A stretch of DNA of 64,000 nt from Myroides sp. NP-2 (GTDB lineage: Bacteria; Bacteroidota; Bacteroidia; Flavobacteriales; Flavobacteriaceae). The translations under genes and the position numbers were made by a program. The notes beneath the pieces were generated by a model, which was not told the DNA's origin, searched no databases, and saw nothing but the letters and a program-made list of their open reading frames with translations. The stretch is taken from positions 92,737 through 156,736 of the forward strand of contig NZ_JACHTD010000010.1 in NCBI RefSeq assembly GCF_014145665.1, given 5' to 3'. Shown here piece after piece: positions 16,387-24,802 of this stretch; position 1 is the first letter of the stretch; each line of letters begins with the position of its first letter.

Positions 16387-18733
16387 GGAAATTCACCATG
16401 AGTTGGGGATAATCCAGTCGCTCTAGATTAAAGTCTACATTCACCAGCACCCGCAGTCCAATTAACCCAGAAACGCCTTGCAAATCCTCAACCTCAAAAG
16501 CTTGAATAGTTGATTCTAACAGCCCGAGATGCTGTAAGTACTTGACGTATGCCATATATTCATCGCGATCGGCATAAGAGGCAAATACAATGGCGATACT
16601 CTTCGGTTGTACGATGCGCTCTTCGGAGTTTTGAATCATTGCTTTGTCCAAGCGTTTTTTGATAATTTCATATCGAGTATTGTAGGAACCGTCAATGTCA
16701 AAACGCTTTTCATCCATTCGAAACTGAATACTCAACGAGGCGTCATACACTAAAATCAACGAGGTAGCGTCCATGGGTATTTTATCCTGTATGTTGTTGC
16801 GGTAATGCACACACATTAGCTCTGCCATCACCTGTAGTTGCCACAAGCGCAAGTTTTGCAAATACGTAATATCAAAGGGACGATCAGGGCAAATAGAATC
16901 GCCAATATACATATTGTGTTCTACTCCATCGGTTTTAAAACGCTCGTAATAATGCGGATAGACCTCTTGGGCCTGTTTTTGTCTCTTGTCTAAAATATCG
17001 GAATAACACTTGTTAATGCGTCCAATCTGCTTGTCAAATACTTTGCGGTAACGGTAGTACACATCGAGTTCATAATCGACATACGCAAAGTATTCATTTA
17101 ACTTTTCTGCGTGAAACAGATAGCTCTCTTTTCGCAATAAAGGGTGTATTTCTTCTCGAATATAGTTTTGAATGCGTTGCTCTAATCCTGAATAAAATTG
17201 ATTTTTTACCTGCTTATAATACGCTTGAATTTTCAAGCGATGCTTTTCCAACAAGATATTATCGCTAGCATCCATAAAATCTTCTAGCAAATCTGACAAT
17301 TGAGTTAACTGCGTCATCAAATCTTGTTGAATGGCGTTATTGCGCAATTGGCTAGACCCTTTGATATCTATTTCACCATATAGAGGAAACACGTCAGGAA
17401 ATACAATAGGTCTGAGCATATAGTTTTTATCTGCCACGCTATCTAGGTAGTTTTTCTGTGCTTCTTCGAGAAATTTCCAATACACACTTGGATGGATGGT
17501 CGTGTATTCGCGTTGTATAATTGCTTCGATGTGATTTAAAGCATCGGTTCTCACGCGCTCCATGGTCTCGGAAATGATCGGCATGAGTTCATTCAATTTT
17601 TGTGCACTCACACTGTGCAAATCGCGTGGATTGCTCGACACGATTTCCAAGATTCCCTCAATTCCTGTCGAGGTGATAATCGGGCTAAATAAACAGCTTC
17701 GAACCCCCTTTTTCTCGAGGTTTTGACACATTTCACGATGATCTTCATTTTGGGTTTCTGCCTGAACGTTGGAAATACTAAAGTATTGCTTCTGAACCAT
17801 CAATTGGCGATAGGCTTGGGCAGAAATAACGATTTTGCTTTGTTCTTCATTGAGCAAATAGCTATTGACAATCATGGCGTTTTGTAGCTCTGCTTGTGTA
17901 GTAGAGTCGCCGCGCAACACCGTCAATCCGACTTTGAGATTAGGCAACTTAAAAATAGAACTAAACAATTGATTGATAAAATCACCCAATGGTTTGCGTT
18001 GTAGTTCTGTTTTCAAGAAGCTTTCTTTTAGCAGTGACAAGGCATTTTCAAAGGTAACATCGACCAAACTCAACAAGCCGAATCCCTTGAGGTTCCAGCT
18101 TTTCTGCGGAAAATAGCGTTGCCAGAGTTCGAAATTATCGTAGTTATCTTGTAGTAATTCGATGTCTTCTTGGGTGAGCATTACGGCGTTTTCCCTTGGG
18201 GAAAGTTCGACAAAATCCGCGTTATACAACACGCGATAATATCGCGTAATGCCGCGCTTATCTGGTAAATCAATAAATAGTGGTTGGCTGAGATCAAAGG
18301 TCGTGTTGAAGTAAAAATTCATAATTATACAACAACACGCAATATAGTATTCGTTTTGATTAAAGTTGCGTATTTCCCCTGTATAGCGTCCTCCTGCATC
18401 GATAATAATTTGCTTAAAACGCCTGGTGTGGTTGAACATGATATTTTGAAAAGGCATAGAAACCGCCTTAATCTCATTGTCTGACAAAGCCGAAGGAAAG
18501 ATAACATCAAAGAGTTCTTTCACCAAACTTTCATAGGTATCTGCCAGGGGGTTATCAATCACCTCTTCATCGACGATCAGCTGTTGATCAGCTCTAGCTA
18601 AAAGATCTTCGTAATACGCTTTCTTATACGGATTTCCATAGTCAAGCGCAATATACTTCCTCAATTCTTCTTTTAGCTTGTCAAAGGAGAATTCGATGTG
18701 GAACGGGGTCAATTCAAACGCTTTTAATCTCAT
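16367..18733 (-). CDS. Large GAF-domain protein of unknown function
   Basis: This 788-residue protein has no signal peptide or membrane segment and should be cytoplasmic. A GAF-like sensor region lies at about 240-410, with SKIVISAQAYRQLMVQKQYF and GVRSCLFSPIITSTGIEGIL typical of GAF strands; the flanking parts (1-240 and 420-788) are rich in helices and I recognise no known domain. No kinase, cyclase or helix-turn-helix motif follows the GAF region, which is unusual for such sensors. The start ATG at 18731-18733 is the only good one. It overlaps the HD/PycTM gene tail to tail, and the two may be linked, but that is only positional. Confidence 0.7.
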   Translation of the reverse strand: MRLKAFELTPFHIEFSFDKLKEELRKYIALDYGNPYKKAYYEDLLARADQQLIVDEEVIDNPLADTYESLVKELFDVIFPSALSDNEIKAVSMPFQNIMFNHTRRFKQIIIDAGGRYTGEIRNFNQNEYYIACCCIIMNFYFNTTFDLSQPLFIDLPDKRGITRYYRVLYNADFVELSPRENAVMLTQEDIELLQDNYDNFELWQRYFPQKSWNLKGFGLLSLVDVTFENALSLLKESFLKTELQRKPLGDFINQLFSSIFKLPNLKVGLTVLRGDSTTQAELQNAMIVNSYLLNEEQSKIVISAQAYRQLMVQKQYFSISNVQAETQNEDHREMCQNLEKKGVRSCLFSPIITSTGIEGILEIVSSNPRDLHSVSAQKLNELMPIISETMERVRTDALNHIEAIIQREYTTIHPSVYWKFLEEAQKNYLDSVADKNYMLRPIVFPDVFPLYGEIDIKGSSQLRNNAIQQDLMTQLTQLSDLLEDFMDASDNILLEKHRLKIQAYYKQVKNQFYSGLEQRIQNYIREEIHPLLRKESYLFHAEKLNEYFAYVDYELDVYYRYRKVFDKQIGRINKCYSDILDKRQKQAQEVYPHYYERFKTDGVEHNMYIGDSICPDRPFDITYLQNLRLWQLQVMAELMCVHYRNNIQDKIPMDATSLILVYDASLSIQFRMDEKRFDIDGSYNTRYEIIKKRLDKAMIQNSEERIVQPKSIAIVFASYADRDEYMAYVKYLQHLGLLESTIQAFEVEDLQGVSGLIGLRVLVNVDFNLERLDYPQLMVNFLRNQYL

Positions 18734-18843
18734 GTCATGTACTTCAATAAGGGTTTAAAGATACGGAATCCCTTAGTTTTAATTCCGTTTCCGCCGATTT
18801 ATCTTCTTTCAAAAGTTCTAAAAAACGAAAAAATAAAATATTG

Positions 18844-18851
18844 TACTTTTG
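18844..18851 (+). promoter_or_regulatory. -7 promoter box for dusB
   Basis: TACTTTTG matches TANNTTTG exactly and ends 21 bases before the ATG at 18873. Its position shows that the longer open frame (from TTG at 18849) is not the real start. Confidence 0.65.
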
Positions 18852-18872
18852 CAGGAAATATCGAAAACGATT

Positions 18873-19868
18873 ATGATTAAAATTGGCAATATAGAATTAC
18901 CTGATCATCCGCTTCTTTTGGCGCCCATGGAAGATGTGAGTGATCCTCCTTTTCGCCGTTTGTGTAAAAAGCACGGGGCGGATTTAATGTATTCCGAATT
19001 TATCTCTTCTGAAGGATTAATTCGCGATGCGATAAAGAGCAAGATGAAATTAGATATTTTTGATTACGAACGACCAGTTGGTATTCAGATTTTTGGTGGA
19101 GACGAAGAAGCGATGGCGATGTCAGCGCGCATAGTTGAAACAGTACGTCCTGACTTAGTGGATATTAATTTTGGGTGTCCGGTAAAAAAGGTCGTTTCCA
19201 AAGGAGCTGGAGCAGGTGTATTGAAGGACATTGACTTGATGATCCGCCTAACTAAAGCAGTTGTATCGAGTACCTCCTTGCCTGTTACGGTCAAAACGCG
19301 TTTGGGGTGGGATGAGGAGTCGATTAACATAGACGAAGTAGCTGAGCGACTACAAGATGTGGGAGTACAAGCCTTGACCATCCACGCGAGAACCCGCGCA
19401 CAAATGTACAAAGGACACTCCGATTGGACCCATATTGAACGCATTAAGAACAATCCGCGCATCAAAATACCAATTTTTGGCAATGGCGATATTGATAGCC
19501 CACAAAAAGCCCTAGAATACAAAGAAAAATTCGGTTTAGACGGTATGATGATTGGTCGTGCTGCGATTGGATACCCATGGATTTTTGACGAAATAAAGCA
19601 CTATTTCCAAACGGGTGAACTCCTAGCCCCACCGACGATTCAAGATCGCTTAGAAGCGGCTAAAAACCATCTGATTTGGTCGATGGAATGGAAAGGAGAG
19701 CGCTTGGGTATTGTAGAAATGCGTCGCCACTATACCAATTACTTCAAAGGTATCCACAGTTTTAAACCACATCGCCTGAAATTAGTTACTACAGATGACG
19801 TAACGGAGTTACTGAACTTATTTGACCAAATTGCTGAAGAATACAAAGATTATGTGATTGGAGAATAG
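18873..19868 (+). CDS. dusB: tRNA-dihydrouridine synthase
   Basis: The enzyme reduces specific uridines of tRNA to dihydrouridine with FMN and NADPH. The 331-residue protein shows LLAPMEDVSDPPFRRLC, the catalytic-cysteine motif NFGCPVKKVVSKGAGAGVL, KTRLGW, HARTRAQMYKGHSDW and the FMN phosphate site GNGDI with GRAAIGYPWIF. It belongs to the DusB group usual in Bacteroidota. The start at 18873 fits the promoter box at 18844. The stop codon TAG (19866-19868) and the last Glu codon lie inside the first unit of a 14-bp repeat array, which suggests the array has taken over the end of the gene. Confidence 0.93.
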   Translation: MIKIGNIELPDHPLLLAPMEDVSDPPFRRLCKKHGADLMYSEFISSEGLIRDAIKSKMKLDIFDYERPVGIQIFGGDEEAMAMSARIVETVRPDLVDINFGCPVKKVVSKGAGAGVLKDIDLMIRLTKAVVSSTSLPVTVKTRLGWDEESINIDEVAERLQDVGVQALTIHARTRAQMYKGHSDWTHIERIKNNPRIKIPIFGNGDIDSPQKALEYKEKFGLDGMMIGRAAIGYPWIFDEIKHYFQTGELLAPPTIQDRLEAAKNHLIWSMEWKGERLGIVEMRRHYTNYFKGIHSFKPHRLKLVTTDDVTELLNLFDQIAEEYKDYVIGE

Positions 19869-19946
19869 TGAGTGGTGAATAGTGAGTGGTGAATAGTGAG
19901 TGGTGAATAGTGAGTGGTGAGTAGTGAGTGGTGAGTGGTGAGTGGT
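19863..19946. repeat. 14-bp tandem repeat (paired heptamers) overlapping the dusB stop
   Basis: Six consecutive units: four exact GAATAGTGAGTGGT, then GAGTAGTGAGTGGT and GAGTGGTGAGTGGT, followed by GAATTC. Each unit is two related heptamers. The same heptamer family occurs at 22561-22576 and in the large array at 63464-63640, so it is a dispersed element of this genome. The array contains no spacers and no gene. Confidence 0.9.
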
Positions 19947-19982
19947 GAATTCTTATGAAGAGAAAATCAAACAAAGAGCAAT

Positions 19983-20022
19983 AAAAAAAGGGATGAGTTT
20001 ATTTAAAACTCATCCCTTTTTT
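19983..20022. terminator. Terminator after dusB
   Basis: An 11-bp stem GGGATGAGTTT / AAACTCATCCC with loop ATTTA is flanked by seven A on the left and six T on the right, so it can end transcription in both directions. It lies about 115 bases after the dusB stop, beyond the repeat array. Confidence 0.85.
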
Positions 20023-20122
20023 ATTGAAGAGAAATTGCCTGAAATAACTCAGCTCTTTTAATAATCTTATGTTGCTCGTTGCTCGTTGTAAACCGCAATT
20101 ATCTTACAAACGAAGAAACTAA

Positions 20123-20276
20123 ACAAACCGTACAAACCGTACAAACCGCGCGAACCGCGCAAACAACAAATCGTAGATTCATCGAACACCAAAACCAATA
20201 TAAACTAGGTGAGATAAACCGCGCAAAAAACAAACCGTAAAAACCGCGCAAAAAACAAACCGTAAAAACCGCGCAG
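20123..20276. repeat. Short tandem repeats (9-bp and 25-bp units) plus one copy of a dispersed repeat
   Basis: Four 9-bp units lie at 20123-20158 (ACAAACCGT twice, ACAAACCGC, GCGAACCGC). A 25-bp unit starting AAACCGCGCAAAAAAC occurs twice at 20216-20265 with an 11-base partial copy to 20276. Between them, 20161-20218 is a copy of a roughly 60-75-bp dispersed repeat that returns in reverse at 22466-22541. No gene is supported between 19869 and 20348. Confidence 0.85.
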
Positions 20277-20348
20277 ATTTCGTTGCTGTTAGTTCTTTGT
20301 TCTTATTTAAAACAAGTTACTCCTCTCACATCTCCATTCTACACTAAA

Positions 20349-21176
20349 CTATTTCGTTTTATCAGAGACAATGTGCAAATCGCGTTGTGGAAATGGAATT
20401 TCGATATTGGCTTCATCAAGTGCTACTTTGATAATCTGTTGGATTTCGAATACTGTATTCCAGTAATCTGCTTTTCCAATCCAAGTACGCACGTTTAAAT
20501 CTACAGAGCTATCTCCTAAATTACTCACAAACACAATAGGTTCAGGACTTTGCAATACAGCTTTGTGTTTAGCTAAAGCGGCAAAAATAACATTTTGGGC
20601 TTCTTTGATATTCTCATTATAGCCGATGCCTACAACAAAATCATGTCGTCTAGAGGTAATTTCAGAGTAATTGGTAATTACAGAATTTGCCAAAGGTCCA
20701 TTAGGGCTAAATATTTTCAATCCTGTTGGTCCGGTTAATGTGGTATACAGCAAATCAATGCGTTCTACGGTTCCTTCTGTACCGCTTGGATTCGAGATAT
20801 AATCTCCTACCTTAAAGGGTTTGAATAGCAACACGAGAACTCCGCCAGCGAAATTCGACAAGCTCCCTTGTAGAGCCAAACCAATCGCCAAACCAGCCGA
20901 GGCAAAAATCGTTGCAATTCCCGCTACTTGGAATCCCATCGTTGCAGCTACCACAATTAGCAAGATGATGTACAGCGTCGCTTTGACTACACTCAATAAA
21001 AAACCGCGTAATGACAGCTCAACGTCTCTTTTCTCAAGACGTCTGCGAATCACCTTTAAAACAAGTTTAACTAGATACGAGCCGACTCCCAAGATGACTA
21101 ATCCTAAAATTATTTTAGGTATTGCATGCCACATTGAATCTAACATCTGTTCTAGTCCATTCCATAACATTTCCAT
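20349..21176 (-). CDS. mscS: Small-conductance mechanosensitive ion channel (MscS family)
   Basis: The channel opens on membrane tension and releases solutes after osmotic downshock. The 275-residue protein has three membrane segments (about 18-38, 60-82 and 88-107), then the pore-lining and linker segment GSLSNFAGGVLVLLFKPFKV near 108-127 and the cytoplasmic vestibule with GTVERIDLLYTTL and SPNGPLANSVITNYS. Length matches minimal MscS proteins. It lies 17 bases after the C1 peptidase gene on the same strand and is probably cotranscribed with it. The pair is bracketed by mirrored repeats. Confidence 0.93.
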   Translation of the reverse strand: MEMLWNGLEQMLDSMWHAIPKIILGLVILGVGSYLVKLVLKVIRRRLEKRDVELSLRGFLLSVVKATLYIILLIVVAATMGFQVAGIATIFASAGLAIGLALQGSLSNFAGGVLVLLFKPFKVGDYISNPSGTEGTVERIDLLYTTLTGPTGLKIFSPNGPLANSVITNYSEITSRRHDFVVGIGYNENIKEAQNVIFAALAKHKAVLQSPEPIVFVSNLGDSSVDLNVRTWIGKADYWNTVFEIQQIIKVALDEANIEIPFPQRDLHIVSDKTK

Positions 21177-21193
21177 AGCTTTCTTTTTTTAAT

Positions 21194-22393
21194 TTAGATT
21201 TTCAATTTCTTTTTCATGTCTTTCGACAGTGCATCTTTGTGCACCATAAAATCTGTCGTTTTGTATTTGACATACTCTTTGGACATATACATATATCCTT
21301 GGTGATCATTTGAAATTCCCCAAGAGTTTTTTACAATGTAAAATTCACGTCCTGATTGGTCCTTAGCAATTCCTACAATATGCATACCGTGATCATCCGT
21401 TGTGGAATAATTGTCAAATGCTTGTTGACGCATTTCAGCTGTTACGCTTCGCTCTGGTTTTGGTCCGTTGAAAATTTCCTTGCGCTCGTCTTCACTCATA
21501 TCTTCCCAATCTTTTTCAGGAACATAGGCAACTCCATTTTTCCAGCTAAAGTATTTTTCGCTCACATCTCCACCCCAAGCAACAGTAAATCCATTGTTGA
21601 TTGCCTCGTCTATGATATCGGTCATCTCGTTTACTTTCACGTTGTACACTTGATCAAACGCCCAGTTATCTGGCACTAATAGAACAAATTTATCATAGTA
21701 AGGGTAGTTCATATCTGAACCAATTTCGATATAGTCATCTGGATTAATTCCGATTACTTCGCTGGCAAAAGTCTGAGGAGTGTATTCTTTTCCTTCCCAT
21801 TTGAATTTTTCTGGCACTTCACCAAGATAAGCATCAATGACTGCTGTATAGGCTTTTTGCCAGTTAGGTGTTAGTTTTCCATTTGGATTTGAAACTACTG
21901 CTTTTAGCACTCCTTCTTGGATCGCTGCCATTTCTGCAAATTGATTCTTCTTCGTACCGTAGTTTAATCCTGTATAAACCTCTTGTGGTACAGCACCATA
22001 CATACGATACATATTCATTACATCGTGAAACGCACCTCCATCACCTAGCGTCACGGCACCTTGCATACGCACATACATTTTTCCTTTTTCGATATAGGCA
22101 TTACGTGCCGAATAAATCTGCGAAATCTCAACTGGACGTTTACCCATACGCATCATTTCTGATTCGATAAACGAATTAGCAGAATAACTCCAACATGTTC
22201 CTGAAGATCCCTGATTTTTAATCGACGTATTTTCAATATCTACTACTGGCTTAAACTGATACAGCTCCTTGCTTTTATCACTTGCGTTTAATTTTAATGC
22301 ATTGACAAGATTGTCTTGTGCGAATGTCGTTGACGCCGATATAACAGATAAAACCGCCGTCAAGACCCATGATTGAATCGTTTTTTTATTCAT
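21194..22393 (-). CDS. C1-family cysteine peptidase, exported (aminopeptidase C / bleomycin-hydrolase-like)
   Basis: The 399-residue protein has a signal peptide ending in TFAQ (residue 26) and the papain-type site: Q61 and C67 in NQGSSGTCWSYS, H338 in DDHGMHIVG and N356 in VKNSWG. The spacing and the long insert between Cys and His are like bleomycin hydrolase/PepC, but the signal peptide places it in the periplasm or, as a Bacteroidota envelope protein, further out. Its natural substrate is unknown. mscS follows after 17 bases. The promoter region holds TATCTTTA, one change from TANNTTTG, about 20 bases before the start. Confidence 0.88.
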   Translation of the reverse strand: MNKKTIQSWVLTAVLSVISASTTFAQDNLVNALKLNASDKSKELYQFKPVVDIENTSIKNQGSSGTCWSYSANSFIESEMMRMGKRPVEISQIYSARNAYIEKGKMYVRMQGAVTLGDGGAFHDVMNMYRMYGAVPQEVYTGLNYGTKKNQFAEMAAIQEGVLKAVVSNPNGKLTPNWQKAYTAVIDAYLGEVPEKFKWEGKEYTPQTFASEVIGINPDDYIEIGSDMNYPYYDKFVLLVPDNWAFDQVYNVKVNEMTDIIDEAINNGFTVAWGGDVSEKYFSWKNGVAYVPEKDWEDMSEDERKEIFNGPKPERSVTAEMRQQAFDNYSTTDDHGMHIVGIAKDQSGREFYIVKNSWGISNDHQGYMYMSKEYVKYKTTDFMVHKDALSKDMKKKLKI

Positions 22394-22465
22394 TTTTACT
22401 GTTGTTATAGTCGTAAAGATAAAAAAACATTGTTTAATGACCTTGGAGAACGGTTTTTTTTGTTC

Positions 22466-22541
22466 TTTATCTCACCTAGTTTATATTTTGTTTTGGTGTT
22501 CGATGAATTTTCACTTCGTTACGATTTGCTCGTTGTTGTTT
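22466..22541. repeat. Inverted copy of the dispersed repeat found at 20161-20218
   Basis: Read on the minus strand this stretch matches the copy at 20161-20218 over the segments ATTCATCGAACACCAAAAC and AATATAAACTAGGTGAGAT, with an insertion of about 18 bases in the left part. A heptamer-repeat remnant (TTACTCACCATTCACC) follows at 22561-22576, again in opposite orientation to the array at 19863. The repeat is non-coding. Confidence 0.82.
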
Positions 22542-22576
22542 AGTTTTCTCTACCATAACCTTACTCACCATTCACC

Positions 22577-22611
22577 AAAAAAAAAGCAACCCTTTCGGAT
22601 TGCTTTTTTTT
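22577..22611 (-). terminator. Terminator after the S9 peptidase gene
   Basis: On the minus strand the stem GCAATCC / GGGTTGC closes on a GAAA tetraloop with one T-G wobble and is followed by nine T. It starts three bases after the S9 stop codon. Confidence 0.85.
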
Positions 22612-22613
22612 GA

Positions 22614-24515
22614 CTATAATGTTTCTTTTAACCAACGGAAAAATTCACCTTGCCAAACTTGAGCGTTTTGCGGTTGAACTACCCAGTGATTTTCTTCTGG
22701 TAAGTATAAGAATCTACTTTTAATTCCTCTCAACTGCGCGGCTTGGAATGCTTCTTGTCCTTGTCCGATTGGCACGCGATAATCTTTTCCTCCTTGAATA
22801 ATTAAGATCGGCGTGTTCCATTTATCCACATTGTTGATTGGGTTAAAGTTTTGAATTGCATTTTGTGCATCTTTATTGTCTTTTTCCCAATAAGCTCCAC
22901 CTGTATCGAAATTAGGGAAGAAAACTTCTTCTGTAGTTCCGTACATGCTTACTAAGTCAAATACCCCACAGTGTGAGATAAACGTCTTAAATCTATTTTC
23001 GTGAATACCAGCCAAATAAAATACAGAATATCCCCCATAACTTGCACCGATTGCACCTAAGCGCTCCTTGTCAACATATGCTTCTTTTGCTACATCATCG
23101 ATAGCGGCTAGGTAATCTTGCATGGGTTTACCTCCCCAATCTTTACTGATTGCCTCGTTCCACTCTACTCCATGTCCAGGCATCCCTCTGCGGTTTGGCG
23201 CTACAATAATGTAGCCTTCAGCAGCCATCAATTGGAAATTCCAACGAAAAGAATAGAATTGAGATAAAGCCGATTGTGGTCCCCCTTGCGCGTACAACAA
23301 AGTAGGGTATTGCTTATTCGGATCGAAATTCGGCGGGTAGACTACCCAAGTCACCATATCTTTTCCGTCTACTGTTTTCACTATGCGCTTTTCACTTTTG
23401 CTCATCGCAATTTTTGAATACAGTTCGTCGTTTACTTTAGTTAGTTGATTCCATGTTTTTTTCTTTAGATCGTAAGAAAAAATTTCCGTCGCATGATTGA
23501 AATCTGTACGAGTGAGTATCACTTTATCTCCATCAAATCCTACGATACCTGTAACGTCAAAGTTTCCGTCAGTCAACTGTCTCACTACTGGAGCGATGCG
23601 TTTTAACCCTGGGAAATTCACTTCAAACAGTTGTACCGTACCACCTACTGCTGCAACGAAATACACTTTGCTTCCGTCTTTGCTCCATTTATAGCTATCT
23701 ACTGTACCATCCCAATTTGCCGTTAGGTTTTGCTCTACCTCACCAATACGCACAATAATATCGTTTTTATCAGCTTCGTATCCATCGCGTTTCATTTGCA
23801 ACCAAGTCAAATGTCCTTGAGGAGAATACGTTGGATGCGTGTCATAACCAACATTTGATTCTGTTAGATTCTTTGTCTGTTGTGTTTCTAAATTATATTG
23901 GTATAAATCGGTGTTTGTACTCAAGGCATAATCCGTTCCAAACTTCTTTTTAGACACATAGACAATTGACTTTCCATCCGGTGCCCAAATATAATCCTCC
24001 GAACCTCCAAATGGTTTTTGCGGAGCATCATAGGGTTCATCTTTCATGATGTCAATTTTGTTGTCTTGTTTGTCTTTGGGTGCGTAAAACACGTGGTTGT
24101 GGGACCCGTCATTCCACGTATCCCAATGTCTGTAATCCAATCCATCAAACACATAGGCATCGGAATGCTCCATGGCTGGGTATAAATCTTTTCCTAAGAC
24201 TTTATTGATTTTAACTGCTTCATCAAACAAGATATACTTCCCATCAGGTGAAATAGCGGTATTGTTTACCACATCTTTATGCGATTCTATTTCAACGGGT
24301 GTTCCACCTCCAATAGGCATTTGATAGGTTTTAGTATCAAAGCTATTTTCTTCCATCTTGGCATGAGTCACCTTGTAAACAAGGCTTTTCCCATCTTTTG
24401 AAATTCCAACAGGACTTACTCTCCCTAATTTCCACAAGAGTTCTTTTGTCATCACTTCTTGAGCGAACGTAGTAAAACACGCTAAACTCAAGGCAAACAA
24501 AACTATTTTTTTCAT
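22614..24515 (-). CDS. S9-family serine peptidase (acylaminoacyl-peptidase / DPP-V-like), exported
   Basis: The 633-residue protein begins with the signal peptide MKKIVLFALSLACFTTFAQ, followed by a WD/propeller-like region (about 25-380, with DGKSLVYKV, SPDGKYILF and WAPDGKSIVYVSKKK) and a C-terminal alpha/beta hydrolase domain. The catalytic triad is S492 in GASYGGYS, D578 in GGKDYRVP and H610 in EENHW. Such enzymes remove dipeptides or acyl-amino acids from peptides in the periplasm. It is monocistronic. The 287-base divergent space to the symporter gene has only AT-rich sequence, with TAAATTTA near 24540 as a possible -7 box. Confidence 0.92.
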   Translation of the reverse strand: MKKIVLFALSLACFTTFAQEVMTKELLWKLGRVSPVGISKDGKSLVYKVTHAKMEENSFDTKTYQMPIGGGTPVEIESHKDVVNNTAISPDGKYILFDEAVKINKVLGKDLYPAMEHSDAYVFDGLDYRHWDTWNDGSHNHVFYAPKDKQDNKIDIMKDEPYDAPQKPFGGSEDYIWAPDGKSIVYVSKKKFGTDYALSTNTDLYQYNLETQQTKNLTESNVGYDTHPTYSPQGHLTWLQMKRDGYEADKNDIIVRIGEVEQNLTANWDGTVDSYKWSKDGSKVYFVAAVGGTVQLFEVNFPGLKRIAPVVRQLTDGNFDVTGIVGFDGDKVILTRTDFNHATEIFSYDLKKKTWNQLTKVNDELYSKIAMSKSEKRIVKTVDGKDMVTWVVYPPNFDPNKQYPTLLYAQGGPQSALSQFYSFRWNFQLMAAEGYIIVAPNRRGMPGHGVEWNEAISKDWGGKPMQDYLAAIDDVAKEAYVDKERLGAIGASYGGYSVFYLAGIHENRFKTFISHCGVFDLVSMYGTTEEVFFPNFDTGGAYWEKDNKDAQNAIQNFNPINNVDKWNTPILIIQGGKDYRVPIGQGQEAFQAAQLRGIKSRFLYLPEENHWVVQPQNAQVWQGEFFRWLKETL

Positions 24516-24802
24516 ATTGAGTAGGTTTATTAAGCCGTAAATTTACTCTTTTCTTTTGATTCTAAACTACGACAGAATGCGATAGAAGTGTTAATAAGGC
24601 GGTTTTCTTTTCTTATTTATTTTGTAATTCATCCGCAAATCAAAACTAAAACCCCGTTTTTTATTCATCGAAAGCGAAAGAAAAAAGAGAAAAAAGTTCC
24701 ATTATCCGAAATATTGGAATGCAATTTGAAGTGTTATTTTTATCTAAAACATAGAATTATTATAAAAATAATAACTATTTTCACCGACAAATTTTTTCAT
24801 CT

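Noticed and set aside
15229..18733. Complete Pycsar antiphage operon
   Set aside because: No pyrimidine cyclase is encoded next to the PycTM-like protein, and the GAF gene is on the other strand with no cyclase motif.
19085..19522. 145-residue open frame on the minus strand
   Set aside because: It lies fully inside dusB, which has clear family motifs; the frame is a shadow.
20123..22576. Insertion sequence carrying mscS and the C1 peptidase gene
   Set aside because: There is no transposase gene, and the mirrored repeats lack the terminal sharpness of inverted repeats of an element; kept only as an observation.
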